Shown piece by piece: positions 1 through 5,199 of a stretch of DNA of 5,199 bases. Positions within the stretch are counted from its first letter, which is position 1; each line of letters begins with the position of its first letter. The notes beneath the pieces are model-generated. The model was not told the origin of the DNA. It saw only the letters and a program-made list of their open reading frames with translations, and did no database searches. Both the position numbers and the translations under genes were made by a program. Source of the stretch: Candidatus Uhrbacteria bacterium RIFCSPHIGHO2_02_FULL_53_13 (GTDB lineage Bacteria; Patescibacteriota; Patescibacteriia; UBA9934; UBA11717); the NCBI GenBank assembly GCA_001791035.1, contig MGDX01000031.1, forward strand, positions 1 through 5,199. Reading direction: 5' to 3'.

Positions 1-880
1 AAATCACCGTGAGCGCCACGAGGAGTCCCTCGGGAATGGCCGCGACCGAGAGCGCCACAGACACCTTCAACATTTGAGTGGCATCGTATCCAAGTACACG
101 ACCGGCGATATACAGAGCAACCGCCAGCACGAGCACAATCGCTCCGAGCACTCTGCCGAACCGCTTGAGCTGTTGTTGCAACGGCGTTGGCTCGTCCTGC
201 GTTTCTTGCACTAAGGTTGAGATGAGTCCGATGCGCGTACGCGACCCGGTGGCAACGACCACGCCCTCGATTTTTCCGTCAACGAGTGTCGTACCCTTGA
301 ACACCATATTTGTTCGATCTCCAAGCGCCACATCGCGACTGAGAACACCCGATTGCTTTTCAACCGGAAACGACTCCCCTGTCAAAATCGCCTCATCCAC
401 CTGCGCCTGTGCGGTGTGCAACACGCGCATGTCTGCCGGAATACGCGCACCGGCATGAAGAAGCACGATGTCACCGGACACGAGGTCAGACGTTTCTATA
501 CGTTGAACGGTTCCGCCACGCCGCACGGTCGCAGAGTGCACCTCGTATGTTTGCAGAGCCCTCACCGCACGTTCAGCCTTGAACTCTTGGATGAATCCAA
601 CGATGGCATTGATCAGAATCGCCACAAGAATAATCACCGAATCCTGCCACTCGCCAATGAGAAGACTGATCGCGGTCGCCACAACAAGTACCAGCATGAG
701 CGGGCTTGTCACCTGTCGAAAAAAGATCGAAAAAGATGACATCTGCTTTCCTGAAGGCATCTCATTGCGTCCTTCTTGTTGCAATCTGACGCGCACCTCG
801 TCGGCTAACAAACCGTCTTCGCTTACGTTCAATCGTGCTAAGACATCCGCCACAGAAAGATTGTGGTAGGCCTGTTGCAT
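1..880 (-). CDS. P2-type cation-transporting P-type ATPase, N-terminal part (truncated by window edge)
   Basis: This is the first 293 residues of an ATP-driven membrane cation pump; I read it by translating the minus strand from the ATG at 880. The start MQQAYHNLSV leads into a cation-ATPase N-terminal domain ending in GRNE (residues 37-40). Predicted membrane segments M1 (about 61-77) and M2 (about 82-100) follow. The actuator domain carries the TGES dephosphorylation motif (T167-S170), preceded by VDEAIL. M3 lies at about 244-264, and M4 contains PEGL (283-286), whose Glu is a cation ligand in SERCA-like pumps. PEGL points to the P2 (Ca2+ or Na+/K+-like) class rather than P3 proton pumps. 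The DKTGT phosphorylation site, nucleotide domain and M5-M10 lie beyond base 1, so activity and ion cannot be judged. The start sits 6 nt after the glycosyltransferase stop, suggesting co-transcription. No Shine-Dalgarno is visible. The family is near certain; Ca2+ is only the likeliest substrate. Confidence 0.93.
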   Translation of the reverse strand, partial: MQQAYHNLSVADVLARLNVSEDGLLADEVRVRLQQEGRNEMPSGKQMSSFSIFFRQVTSPLMLVLVVATAISLLIGEWQDSVIILVAILINAIVGFIQEFKAERAVRALQTYEVHSATVRRGGTVQRIETSDLVSGDIVLLHAGARIPADMRVLHTAQAQVDEAILTGESFPVEKQSGVLSRDVALGDRTNMVFKGTTLVDGKIEGVVVATGSRTRIGLISTLVQETQDEPTPLQQQLKRFGRVLGAIVLVLAVALYIAGRVLGYDATQMLKVSVALSVAAIPEGLLVALTVI

Positions 881-886
881 ACATCG

Positions 887-2002
887 CTAATGGCGCGCAG
901 AACGATAGACTTCGATCGTGTGCTCGGTGATACGATCCCAATGAAAGAACGTCCGCACCGTATCTTTGACTGCCTTGGCGGAGTGCGCCACTTGTTCAGG
1001 GTGGTCAATGAGATGCTGTAATTGCAGAACGAGGTCATCAGCATCCTTGTTGGCAAACGTAAAACCGGCGTGGTGAATCGCTTCCACATTCCCGGGGATA
1101 TCAGAGACAAGAACCGCTGTGCCAAACCCCATCGCTTCTATTACCGAGAGAGGCAGTCCCTCGCTTTCGGACGGTTGGCAATACAGATACGCGTGGGCGT
1201 AGAACTCGGCCAAATCTTCCGGAGGACGAAAACCGAGGAATCGGATGCGCGCATCTCCTTCTGCATCGCGTTTGAGCGCGGCCACATACGGCTCCTCGTT
1301 CACAGCAGGCGCACCGATGATGATGAGTTGTTTGTCCGTTTTGACGCGCCGGAATGCGCGAATGAGGTGATGAACACCCTTGACCGGCAACAGCCGTCCC
1401 ACAAACAGAATATACGCGTTCGGCTTCAACCCGTCTCGTTTGATGAGCGATGTCGTGCGCACGGTCGCCACTTCTGCGCCGTTTGGAATAAACACGGCCT
1501 CGGTATGATAGGTTTCGCGACAGAGCACCTGAATGCCGTGAGAGACGGCGATCGTCATATGCGGAACATGGCACGCGGCCCACTCACCGGCATGCAGGAC
1601 CGCGCGCGCAACACTCCCCCATTTTTGATGCAAACGATCCTGTGCGTGAAATGTCACCACCACCGTGGCGTGGCGCTTCAAAAGACGCGGCACCCAAGAG
1701 AGCAGAGCCGGTCCGACGCCGTGGTAGTGAATGACGTCTACAGGACGAAACAGCACATCGAGCGTCGAGAGAAAAACATGGATAATAGCTTCAAGATGTT
1801 TGGTGTAGACGGTGGGGAGATACACCAAACGCACGCCCTCCCAATACCGAGGTCGCGTCGCAAGATCGTGCGGGCGCACATACAGCAATACATGATGCCC
1901 GGCGCGCACCAACCGCGGTGCCAGTTCATGGACGTGCTTTTCAATCCCACCACCTTGCTGTCCAACGTCAAAACTCTTTTGGCCCAAAAACGCAATGTTC
2001 AT
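887..2002 (-). CDS. GT4-type (GT-B fold) glycosyltransferase
   Basis: A 371-residue enzyme that probably transfers a sugar from a nucleotide donor to an envelope glycan or lipid acceptor; neither donor nor acceptor can be read from sequence. The N-terminal Rossmann domain starts MNIAFLGQKS and has a glycine-rich loop with GGGIEKHVHELA (17-28), then HYHG (92-95) and VTFHAQD (116-122). The C-terminal donor domain shows IPNGAE (172-177), FVGRLLPVKG (200-209) and the EX7E signature E281-GLPLSVI-E289, followed by PGN (303-305). These are typical of family GT4, and the length is normal for it. I chose the ATG at 2002 over an in-frame ATG at 2044, because the extra 14 residues (MNRGLHVCPCYTLP) resemble nothing in the family and would span the apparent promoter. 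No signal peptide or clear membrane span is seen, so it is probably cytoplasmic or membrane-associated. It is followed after 6 nt by the P-type ATPase. Confidence 0.93.
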   Translation of the reverse strand: MNIAFLGQKSFDVGQQGGGIEKHVHELAPRLVRAGHHVLLYVRPHDLATRPRYWEGVRLVYLPTVYTKHLEAIIHVFLSTLDVLFRPVDVIHYHGVGPALLSWVPRLLKRHATVVVTFHAQDRLHQKWGSVARAVLHAGEWAACHVPHMTIAVSHGIQVLCRETYHTEAVFIPNGAEVATVRTTSLIKRDGLKPNAYILFVGRLLPVKGVHHLIRAFRRVKTDKQLIIIGAPAVNEEPYVAALKRDAEGDARIRFLGFRPPEDLAEFYAHAYLYCQPSESEGLPLSVIEAMGFGTAVLVSDIPGNVEAIHHAGFTFANKDADDLVLQLQHLIDHPEQVAHSAKAVKDTVRTFFHWDRITEHTIEVYRSARH

Positions 2003-2017
2003 GGGCAAAGTATAGCA
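2003..2017 (-). promoter_or_regulatory. Extended -10 promoter for the glycosyltransferase, possibly leaderless
   Basis: On the minus strand TGCTATACT (2017-2009) matches an extended -10 element (TGn plus TATAAT with one mismatch). Only six bases separate it from the ATG at 2002. A start site at the usual distance would fall on or next to the A of the ATG, giving a leaderless mRNA. No good -35 sits 16-18 nt upstream, which an extended -10 can tolerate. There is no Shine-Dalgarno. This is inference from motif matching only. Confidence 0.45.
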
Positions 2018-2060
2018 CGGACAAACATGGAGACCCCTGTTCAATCACACCGTGACACAT

Positions 2061-2097
2061 CAACGTCAAACCCCGCGCGAGGCGGGGCTTTACGTTG
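2061..2097 (-). terminator. Long hairpin just after tRNA-Lys, terminator- or processing-like
   Basis: The inverted repeat has an inner perfect stem CCCCGC/GCGGGG (2071-2076 with 2082-2087, 5-nt loop), an AAA/TTT section with one unpaired C on each arm, and an outer perfect stem CAACGT/ACGTTG (2061-2066 with 2092-2097). On the minus strand it begins with the last two bases (C75, A76) of the tRNA CCA end. Only TTT follows the GC stem, and those bases can pair within the hairpin, so it is a weak match to an intrinsic terminator. A role in ending the tRNA transcript or in 3' processing is plausible. It also separates the tRNA from the glycosyltransferase promoter. Confidence 0.6.
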
Positions 2098-2170
2098 GTA
2101 CGCCGGGTGGGGGTCGAACCCACGACCTTGGGCTTAAAAGGCCCCTGCTCTACCACTGAGCTACCGGCGC
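2096..2170 (-). tRNA. tRNA-Lys (anticodon UUU), CCA encoded
   Basis: The minus strand from 2170 folds as a full cloverleaf of 75 nt. The acceptor stem is GCGCCGG with CCGGCGT, whose first pair is a G1-U72 wobble. The D arm is GCTC/GAGC with a short 7-nt loop containing GG. The anticodon arm is GGGGC/GCCCA with loop CTTTTAA, giving anticodon TTT after U33. The variable loop is AGGTC. The T arm is GTGGG/CCCAC with loop TTCGACC. Discriminator A73 is followed by a genomic CCA (2098-2096). The top anticodon-stem pair is a G27/A43 mismatch. UUU decodes AAA and, by wobble, AAG, so the identity is lysine. It lies alone between the murG unit and the glycosyltransferase unit. Confidence 0.96.
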
Positions 2171-2183
2171 GTGTTTGGGGCCA

Positions 2184-2235
2184 GGTCGTATTCCGAACCT
2201 TTTCTTTGTAAAAAGATTCGGAATGCAACCCGACC
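2184..2235 (-). other. Imperfect inverted repeat (hairpin) in the tRNA-Lys leader region
   Basis: The arms are ATTCCGAA (2190-2197) with TTCGGAAT (2217-2224), then a C/A mismatch and CTTTT (2199-2203) with AAAAG (2211-2215), closing a 7-nt loop. An outer pair GGTCG (2184-2188) with CGACC (2231-2235) is offset by 1 and 6 unpaired bases. If the promoter at 2238-2268 is real, the hairpin would form at the very 5' end of the pre-tRNA. No T-run follows the stem on either strand, so it is not a standard intrinsic terminator. Possible roles are RNA stability, a processing signal, a protein-binding site or a relic of a small repeat element. Confidence 0.55.
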
Positions 2236-2237
2236 CT

Positions 2238-2268
2238 ATTATGCAAACAACGCGGCGCAATGTATCAA
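2238..2268 (-). promoter_or_regulatory. Putative sigma70-type promoter for tRNA-Lys
   Basis: On the minus strand, -35 TTGATA (2268-2263, 5 of 6 to consensus) and -10 CATAAT (2243-2238, 5 of 6) are separated by 19 nt, slightly longer than ideal. Transcription would start near 2231, giving about 60 nt of leader before the tRNA. It lies in the gap after the small membrane protein's stop, so the tRNA need not depend on read-through from murG. Motif evidence only. Confidence 0.45.
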
Positions 2269-2293
2269 CATGAGAACCGTTTGTAAAGCCATT

Positions 2294-2641
2294 CTAATTC
2301 AGAAGCCGCCGATACTTTAGCTCTTGACGAAATTGCCGTTCGGTCAGTTCAACACACGTGACTAACTCCGGTGCACGATCTGCGAACAAAGACTCCTCGC
2401 TTGGATAGACGCGCTTCCCGTCCGATCCAAACAGCCACATCTCACTCGTCCCGTCGGATTGAGTCACCGTTTTGACCAGCATCAACGATGTCGTGGAACG
2501 CTCCGAACATCGCCCATACGTCACTTTGCCCGTCGTGCGAATGGGCGCCGACTCACGCGTAAAGCGATAGACGCCAACCACAAATAGCACCAACACAATG
2601 GCAACAAACATGGGAAATGCTATGACGCTCGCTTTGATCAT
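2294..2641 (-). CDS. Small single-pass membrane protein of unknown function
   Basis: A 115-residue protein that I do not recognise. Residues 1-4 (MIKA) are short and positive, and about 5-25 form one strongly hydrophobic segment (SVIAFPMFVAIVLVLFVVGV). The remaining roughly 90 residues are hydrophilic, with TGKVTYGRC and SEMWLFGSDGKRVYP suggesting a small beta-rich domain and a basic C-terminal end (QELKYRRLLN). There is no lipobox after the hydrophobic stretch, so it looks like a membrane anchor with an exported domain. Cys45 and Cys96 could form a disulfide outside the cell. Its ATG overlaps the murG stop as ATGA, so translation is probably coupled and it is likely to be co-expressed with murG and perhaps ftsW. 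The coupling supports a real gene, and an envelope role is only suggested by context. No hairpin terminator is obvious after its stop. Confidence 0.75.
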   Translation of the reverse strand: MIKASVIAFPMFVAIVLVLFVVGVYRFTRESAPIRTTGKVTYGRCSERSTTSLMLVKTVTQSDGTSEMWLFGSDGKRVYPSEESLFADRAPELVTCVELTERQFRQELKYRRLLN

Positions 2642-3963
2642 ACGTGCGTCACGCGAAACGCACCGTCGTCCGCGTCTCTGTCGGGATCATCCTCTCGCGC
2701 CTCATACCTGTGATGCGCCTCGCGCACGTCGTCAACGTCCGTCTCACCGCGACACAAGGCGCGCTTCAGCTGGTCTTCAATAGACTCCATCGCCACCGCC
2801 TCGCGCTCCCGTGAAATCTCTTCGTGCGGCTCTCTGGTCTCATCGGTACCCTTTGGCATCTCTTTCGCCGTTTCAGCACGGACCCATTTGGCCGCCGACT
2901 CTGCCGCCAACGCCAGCACGCCGTCGGCGATGCGTTTCGTGCCGTCTTTTGGAAACGTGAGTTTGAGGTTCGCCGCCAAACGCATTTGCACATCTTCGCT
3001 CTCCATCACGGACCGAATGGCCGACAACAACACTTGCGGTGTGGTCTCCGTTTGATCGAGCACAAGCGCCGCTTGATGCTCGTAGAGAAAAAACGCATTA
3101 TCTTCTTGATGCGAATCGGGAATCGGGATCACGATCGCCGGCTTCCCAACCGTTGCAAGCTCCGTCAGCGTTCCAAGCCCCGCACGACACAGCACCGCGT
3201 CGGCCGCCGCATACGCATCGTCCATGCCTTCTCCAATGAGCGGCTCGACGACATAGCGCTCCCCCGATGCCAGGACCGAATCGAGCTTCCCTGGTCCGGC
3301 GACGTGTAAGACCTGCCATGCGGCCGTCAAATGGCTCGCAATCGCTGACACCGATTTATTGATCCACACACTTCCCGAACCTCCACCGATCACCAACAGT
3401 GTTTTGCGCGACGGATCAAGACCAAACTTTCGACTCGCTTGCTGGCGATCGCCATTCAAGAGACTCGCCCGCACCGCGTTTCCCGTCACTTCGGTTTTCT
3501 TCTCGGGATACGCCTCTGCACTCTCTTTGAACGTCACCGAGATGCGCGATGCCACTTTGGACATGATCCGATTCGCAAGTCCGGGACGGATATCCTGTTG
3601 ATGGACCCAACTGCAGACGCCAAACAGCCGCGCCATGAGTACGAGTGGCACGGAGACGTATCCGCCCGCCGTTACAATCACGTCCGGCTGTTCGGTTTTG
3701 ACGACCTTCCACGACTCCACCAGCGCATAGATCGCCAAAAATGGAATCACAAACCAGTACGGCGTAAAGTGACGTGGCAGTTTTACGCTCGCGATTGAGA
3801 TAAACCGCACGTCGTGCGTGCGCACGAGCTGTGCCTCCGGACCGTTCACGGTGCCCACCCACACCACGTCCACGTTTCTTTTGTCCGCACGCCATTGCTC
3901 CAAAAGCGCCAACAACGGCGTCACCGGCCCTAATGTTCCGCCTCCGGAAAGGATGATTTTCAT
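2638..3963 (-). CDS. murG: MurG, UDP-GlcNAc:lipid I GlcNAc transferase with C-terminal extension
   Basis: MurG transfers GlcNAc from UDP-GlcNAc to lipid I, forming lipid II at the cytoplasmic membrane face. This 441-residue GT-B (GT28) protein shows GGGT (7-10), a hydrophobic membrane-contact stretch (about 66-85), AGGYVS (99-104), WVHQQD (119-124, replacing the usual HEQN), TGNAVR (160-165), the second glycine loop GGGSGS (193-198), CRAGLGTLTELA (259-270, with Glu268 matching the uracil/ribose-binding region) and the Q286/N289 region near the donor site. The first loop reads TLGPV where textbook MurG has TGGHV, so the conserved His is Pro13. The usual length is about 355-365, so residues from about 360 form an extra, highly charged Glu/Asp/Arg-rich tail. 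The start MKIILSGGGT is the family's normal N-terminus. ftsW lies 146 bp upstream and a small membrane protein overlaps the stop. No Shine-Dalgarno is visible. Confidence 0.95.
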   Translation of the reverse strand: MKIILSGGGTLGPVTPLLALLEQWRADKRNVDVVWVGTVNGPEAQLVRTHDVRFISIASVKLPRHFTPYWFVIPFLAIYALVESWKVVKTEQPDVIVTAGGYVSVPLVLMARLFGVCSWVHQQDIRPGLANRIMSKVASRISVTFKESAEAYPEKKTEVTGNAVRASLLNGDRQQASRKFGLDPSRKTLLVIGGGSGSVWINKSVSAIASHLTAAWQVLHVAGPGKLDSVLASGERYVVEPLIGEGMDDAYAAADAVLCRAGLGTLTELATVGKPAIVIPIPDSHQEDNAFFLYEHQAALVLDQTETTPQVLLSAIRSVMESEDVQMRLAANLKLTFPKDGTKRIADGVLALAAESAAKWVRAETAKEMPKGTDETREPHEEISREREAVAMESIEDQLKRALCRGETDVDDVREAHHRYEAREDDPDRDADDGAFRVTHV

Positions 3964-4109
3964 AAAGGGACGTATGATGTATCAGATGTTTAGCTTTGCG
4001 CGCTCGAAATAAACCGATGTTTCCTTCTCAATGTATCATTTTCTCAATTCCACTTAAACCACACGCTACCTGATACTTGATACATCATACTTGATACCCC
4101 CGAACTAGA
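3964..4109. repeat. ftsW-murG intergenic region with 13-bp inverted repeats and TGATACAT words
   Basis: The gap is AT-richer than its neighbours. GTATGATGTATCA (3972-3984) and TGATACATCATAC (4078-4090) are perfect reverse complements placed near its two ends. Next to the right copy is a run of related words, with GTATCAAGTAT occurring twice on the minus strand (4097-4087 and 4083-4073). A further ATGTATCA lies in the middle (4031-4038), flanked by two copies of TTCTCAAT (4025-4032 and 4041-4048). The minus-strand TATGAT at 4089-4084 could act as a -10 for murG, but no good -35 accompanies it. It could be a small non-autonomous repeat, a regulator site cluster or a hairpin. There is no coding potential. 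Confidence 0.6.
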
Positions 4110-5199
4110 CTACACACGAGAACGACTGATGTTCAGTACAATCCCCAAAGCTGAAAGCAAAACCACCATCGAAGTGCCGCCGTAGCTCACCAGCGGTAAT
4201 GGAATCCCCGTAATCGGCAAGAGCGCGAGCATGGCGCCGATATTCACAAACGCTTGAAACGCAATCCATGCCAGCACTCCCACGGTCACATACTGTCCAA
4301 AGCGATCGCGCGCTTGTGCCGCGAGTGTCCCAAGCCGATACGCCAGTACTGCGTACACAAACACAAACGCGCCCGAGATCAAGAAACCAAACTCCTCGGC
4401 CATCACCGCGAAAATCGAATCGGACGCGACTTCGGGAAGATACTGGAATTTTTGCCGCGATTGCCCATAGCCCAGTCCGAACAGTCCACCCGAACCCACC
4501 GCCAAGAGCGCTTGATTGACATGGTATCCAATACCCTGCGGATCAAGTTCCGGATGCAAAAACGTCGTAAACCGTGCGGCACGATACGGCGCAAACTTAA
4601 TAAGAAAAAACAACAGCACGGCGCCAAGGCTTCCAAAGCCGAGCAAGTGCGTCCACGGCGCACCGGCGGCAACATACACGGCAAGCGCAATCGCCACGAT
4701 CACCGAAACCGTTCCCACGTCCGGCTGTAATAAAATCAGAAGCGTCACGACACCAAGCGACGTCAAAAATGGAATAAAGCCCTTGGTAAATCCTTTAAGA
4801 TCCTTTTCGCGGCGATTCTCAAACCACGCCGCTAAATAGAGCAAGAACGTCAATTTGACAATCTCGGCCGGCTGAAAGCTGAAGCCAAGCCCCGGGATCT
4901 CTACCCAACTGCGCGCCGTGCCAAAATCCGCACCGATTCCGGGAATGAATACGAGCACGAGCAGAGCGACAGATACCCACAACAAAAAGCCGGCGACTCG
5001 TTTCCAGAAAACGTACGGGATGCGCGACAACACCGCCATGAGCGCCAATCCTGGAAGCACTCCATACAACAGCTGATGCTTCATAAACCAGTACGTGTCG
5101 CCAAAGCGCTCGAACGCGACCGCGCTTGTGGCGCTCGTCAGCATCAAGAGCCCAAACACCACAAGACTAAGCACGATCCCTAACACGACGTAATCCACA
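4110..5199 (-). CDS. ftsW: FtsW, SEDS-family septal peptidoglycan polymerase (N-terminus cut by window edge)
   Basis: SEDS proteins polymerise lipid II into glycan strands with a partner class B penicillin-binding protein; FtsW does this at the septum. At least 362 residues are visible, counted from the GTG codon at 5198, with roughly ten hydrophobic segments. Landmarks are TSATS (21-25), TARSW then FQPAEIVKL (94-116), QPDVGT (158-163), GIGYHVNQALLAVGSGG (222-238), LPEVASDSIFAVMAEEFGF (254-272, with Asp260 aligning to the catalytic Asp) and GIPLPLVSYGGTSM (331-344). I call FtsW rather than RodA because murG follows, as in dcw clusters; the two paralogues are hard to separate by motif. VDYVVLG usually follows a few N-terminal residues, so the GTG at 5198 is more likely an internal Val codon and the true start lies outside the window. 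The stop is TAG at 4112-4110. Confidence 0.93.
   Translation of the reverse strand, partial: VDYVVLGIVLSLVVFGLLMLTSATSAVAFERFGDTYWFMKHQLLYGVLPGLALMAVLSRIPYVFWKRVAGFLLWVSVALLVLVFIPGIGADFGTARSWVEIPGLGFSFQPAEIVKLTFLLYLAAWFENRREKDLKGFTKGFIPFLTSLGVVTLLILLQPDVGTVSVIVAIALAVYVAAGAPWTHLLGFGSLGAVLLFFLIKFAPYRAARFTTFLHPELDPQGIGYHVNQALLAVGSGGLFGLGYGQSRQKFQYLPEVASDSIFAVMAEEFGFLISGAFVFVYAVLAYRLGTLAAQARDRFGQYVTVGVLAWIAFQAFVNIGAMLALLPITGIPLPLVSYGGTSMVVLLSALGIVLNISRSRV

Noticed and set aside
78..869. Three overlapping plus-strand frames opposite the ATPase
   Set aside because: They are low-complexity Ser/Thr/Arg-rich shadows of the P-type ATPase coding strand, with no recognisable domain.
2002..2044. Upstream ATG at 2044 as the glycosyltransferase start
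   Set aside because: The added 14 residues do not fit the family, and this start would place the extended -10 element inside the gene.
1022..2137. Plus-strand open frame of 371 codons opposite the glycosyltransferase
   Set aside because: It is antisense to a gene with clear GT4 motifs, has no family resemblance, and its end (GWGSNPRPWA) is the usual spurious translation of an antisense tRNA.
2171..2245. T-box or lysine riboswitch upstream of tRNA-Lys
   Set aside because: No T-box sequence or lysine-riboswitch core is visible, and both normally precede protein genes, not tRNAs.
1968..2246. Minus-strand open frame of 92 codons across the tRNA
   Set aside because: It contains AGSSVVEQGPFKPKVVGSTP, a typical false translation of tRNA sequence, and it runs through the tRNA and the hairpins.
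2824..3798. Plus-strand frames opposite murG, and minus-strand frames shifted within it
   Set aside because: They are Arg/His-rich shadows. The in-frame MurG has every expected motif across the same DNA.
4254..4839. Plus- and minus-strand shadow frames inside ftsW
   Set aside because: They are inconsistent with the continuous FtsW membrane-protein frame and have no family features.
1..5199. CRISPR array, insertion sequence, toxin-antitoxin or defence system
   Set aside because: There are no regularly spaced repeats, no transposase, no integrase and no small gene pair of that kind. The inverted-repeat gap at 3972-4090 is too small to encode anything.

Overview
The window looks like a piece of chromosome from a Candidate Phyla Radiation bacterium, probably Parcubacteria-like. 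This is inferred from the style of MurG (a GGGTLGPV loop instead of the textbook GGTGGH), the compact tail-to-head layout, the lack of recognisable Shine-Dalgarno sequences, and the pairing of an envelope gene with a P2-type ATPase. No marker gene settles the phylum. UGA appears to be a stop, because it ends murG at an ATGA overlap. That argues against the UGA=Gly code of Gracilibacteria/SR1.

Every supported gene lies on the minus strand, so transcription runs from high to low coordinates. (a) 5199-4110: FtsW, a peptidoglycan polymerase of the SEDS family, cut by the window edge at its N-terminus. (b) 4109-3964: a 146-bp gap with a 13-bp inverted repeat near its ends and several TGATACAT-like words. 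(c) 3963-2638: MurG, the lipid II-forming GlcNAc transferase, with an unusual charged C-terminal tail of about 80 residues. (d) 2641-2294: a small single-pass membrane protein of unknown function, overlapping murG by 4 bp. (e) 2293-2171: a gap with a plausible promoter and a leader hairpin. (f) 2170-2096: tRNA-Lys(UUU) with an encoded CCA end. (g) 2095-2003: a long hairpin that begins inside the tRNA CCA, then an extended -10 promoter right against the next start codon. (h) 2002-887: a GT4-type glycosyltransferase. (i) 880-1: the first 293 residues of a P2-type cation-transporting ATPase, cut by the window edge before its phosphorylation site.

ftsW and murG are a remnant of the division/cell-wall (dcw) cluster. 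MurG makes lipid II at the inner membrane face and FtsW polymerises it at the septum. The murC that often follows murG in classical dcw clusters is absent here. The glycosyltransferase and ATPase form a second, tightly spaced unit beyond the tRNA.

I see no convincing new multi-gene system. The least ordinary signals are in the non-coding DNA: a tRNA-Lys precursor flanked by two hairpins, with a 13-nt leader segment complementary to two parts of the tRNA, and the inverted-repeat gap between ftsW and murG.
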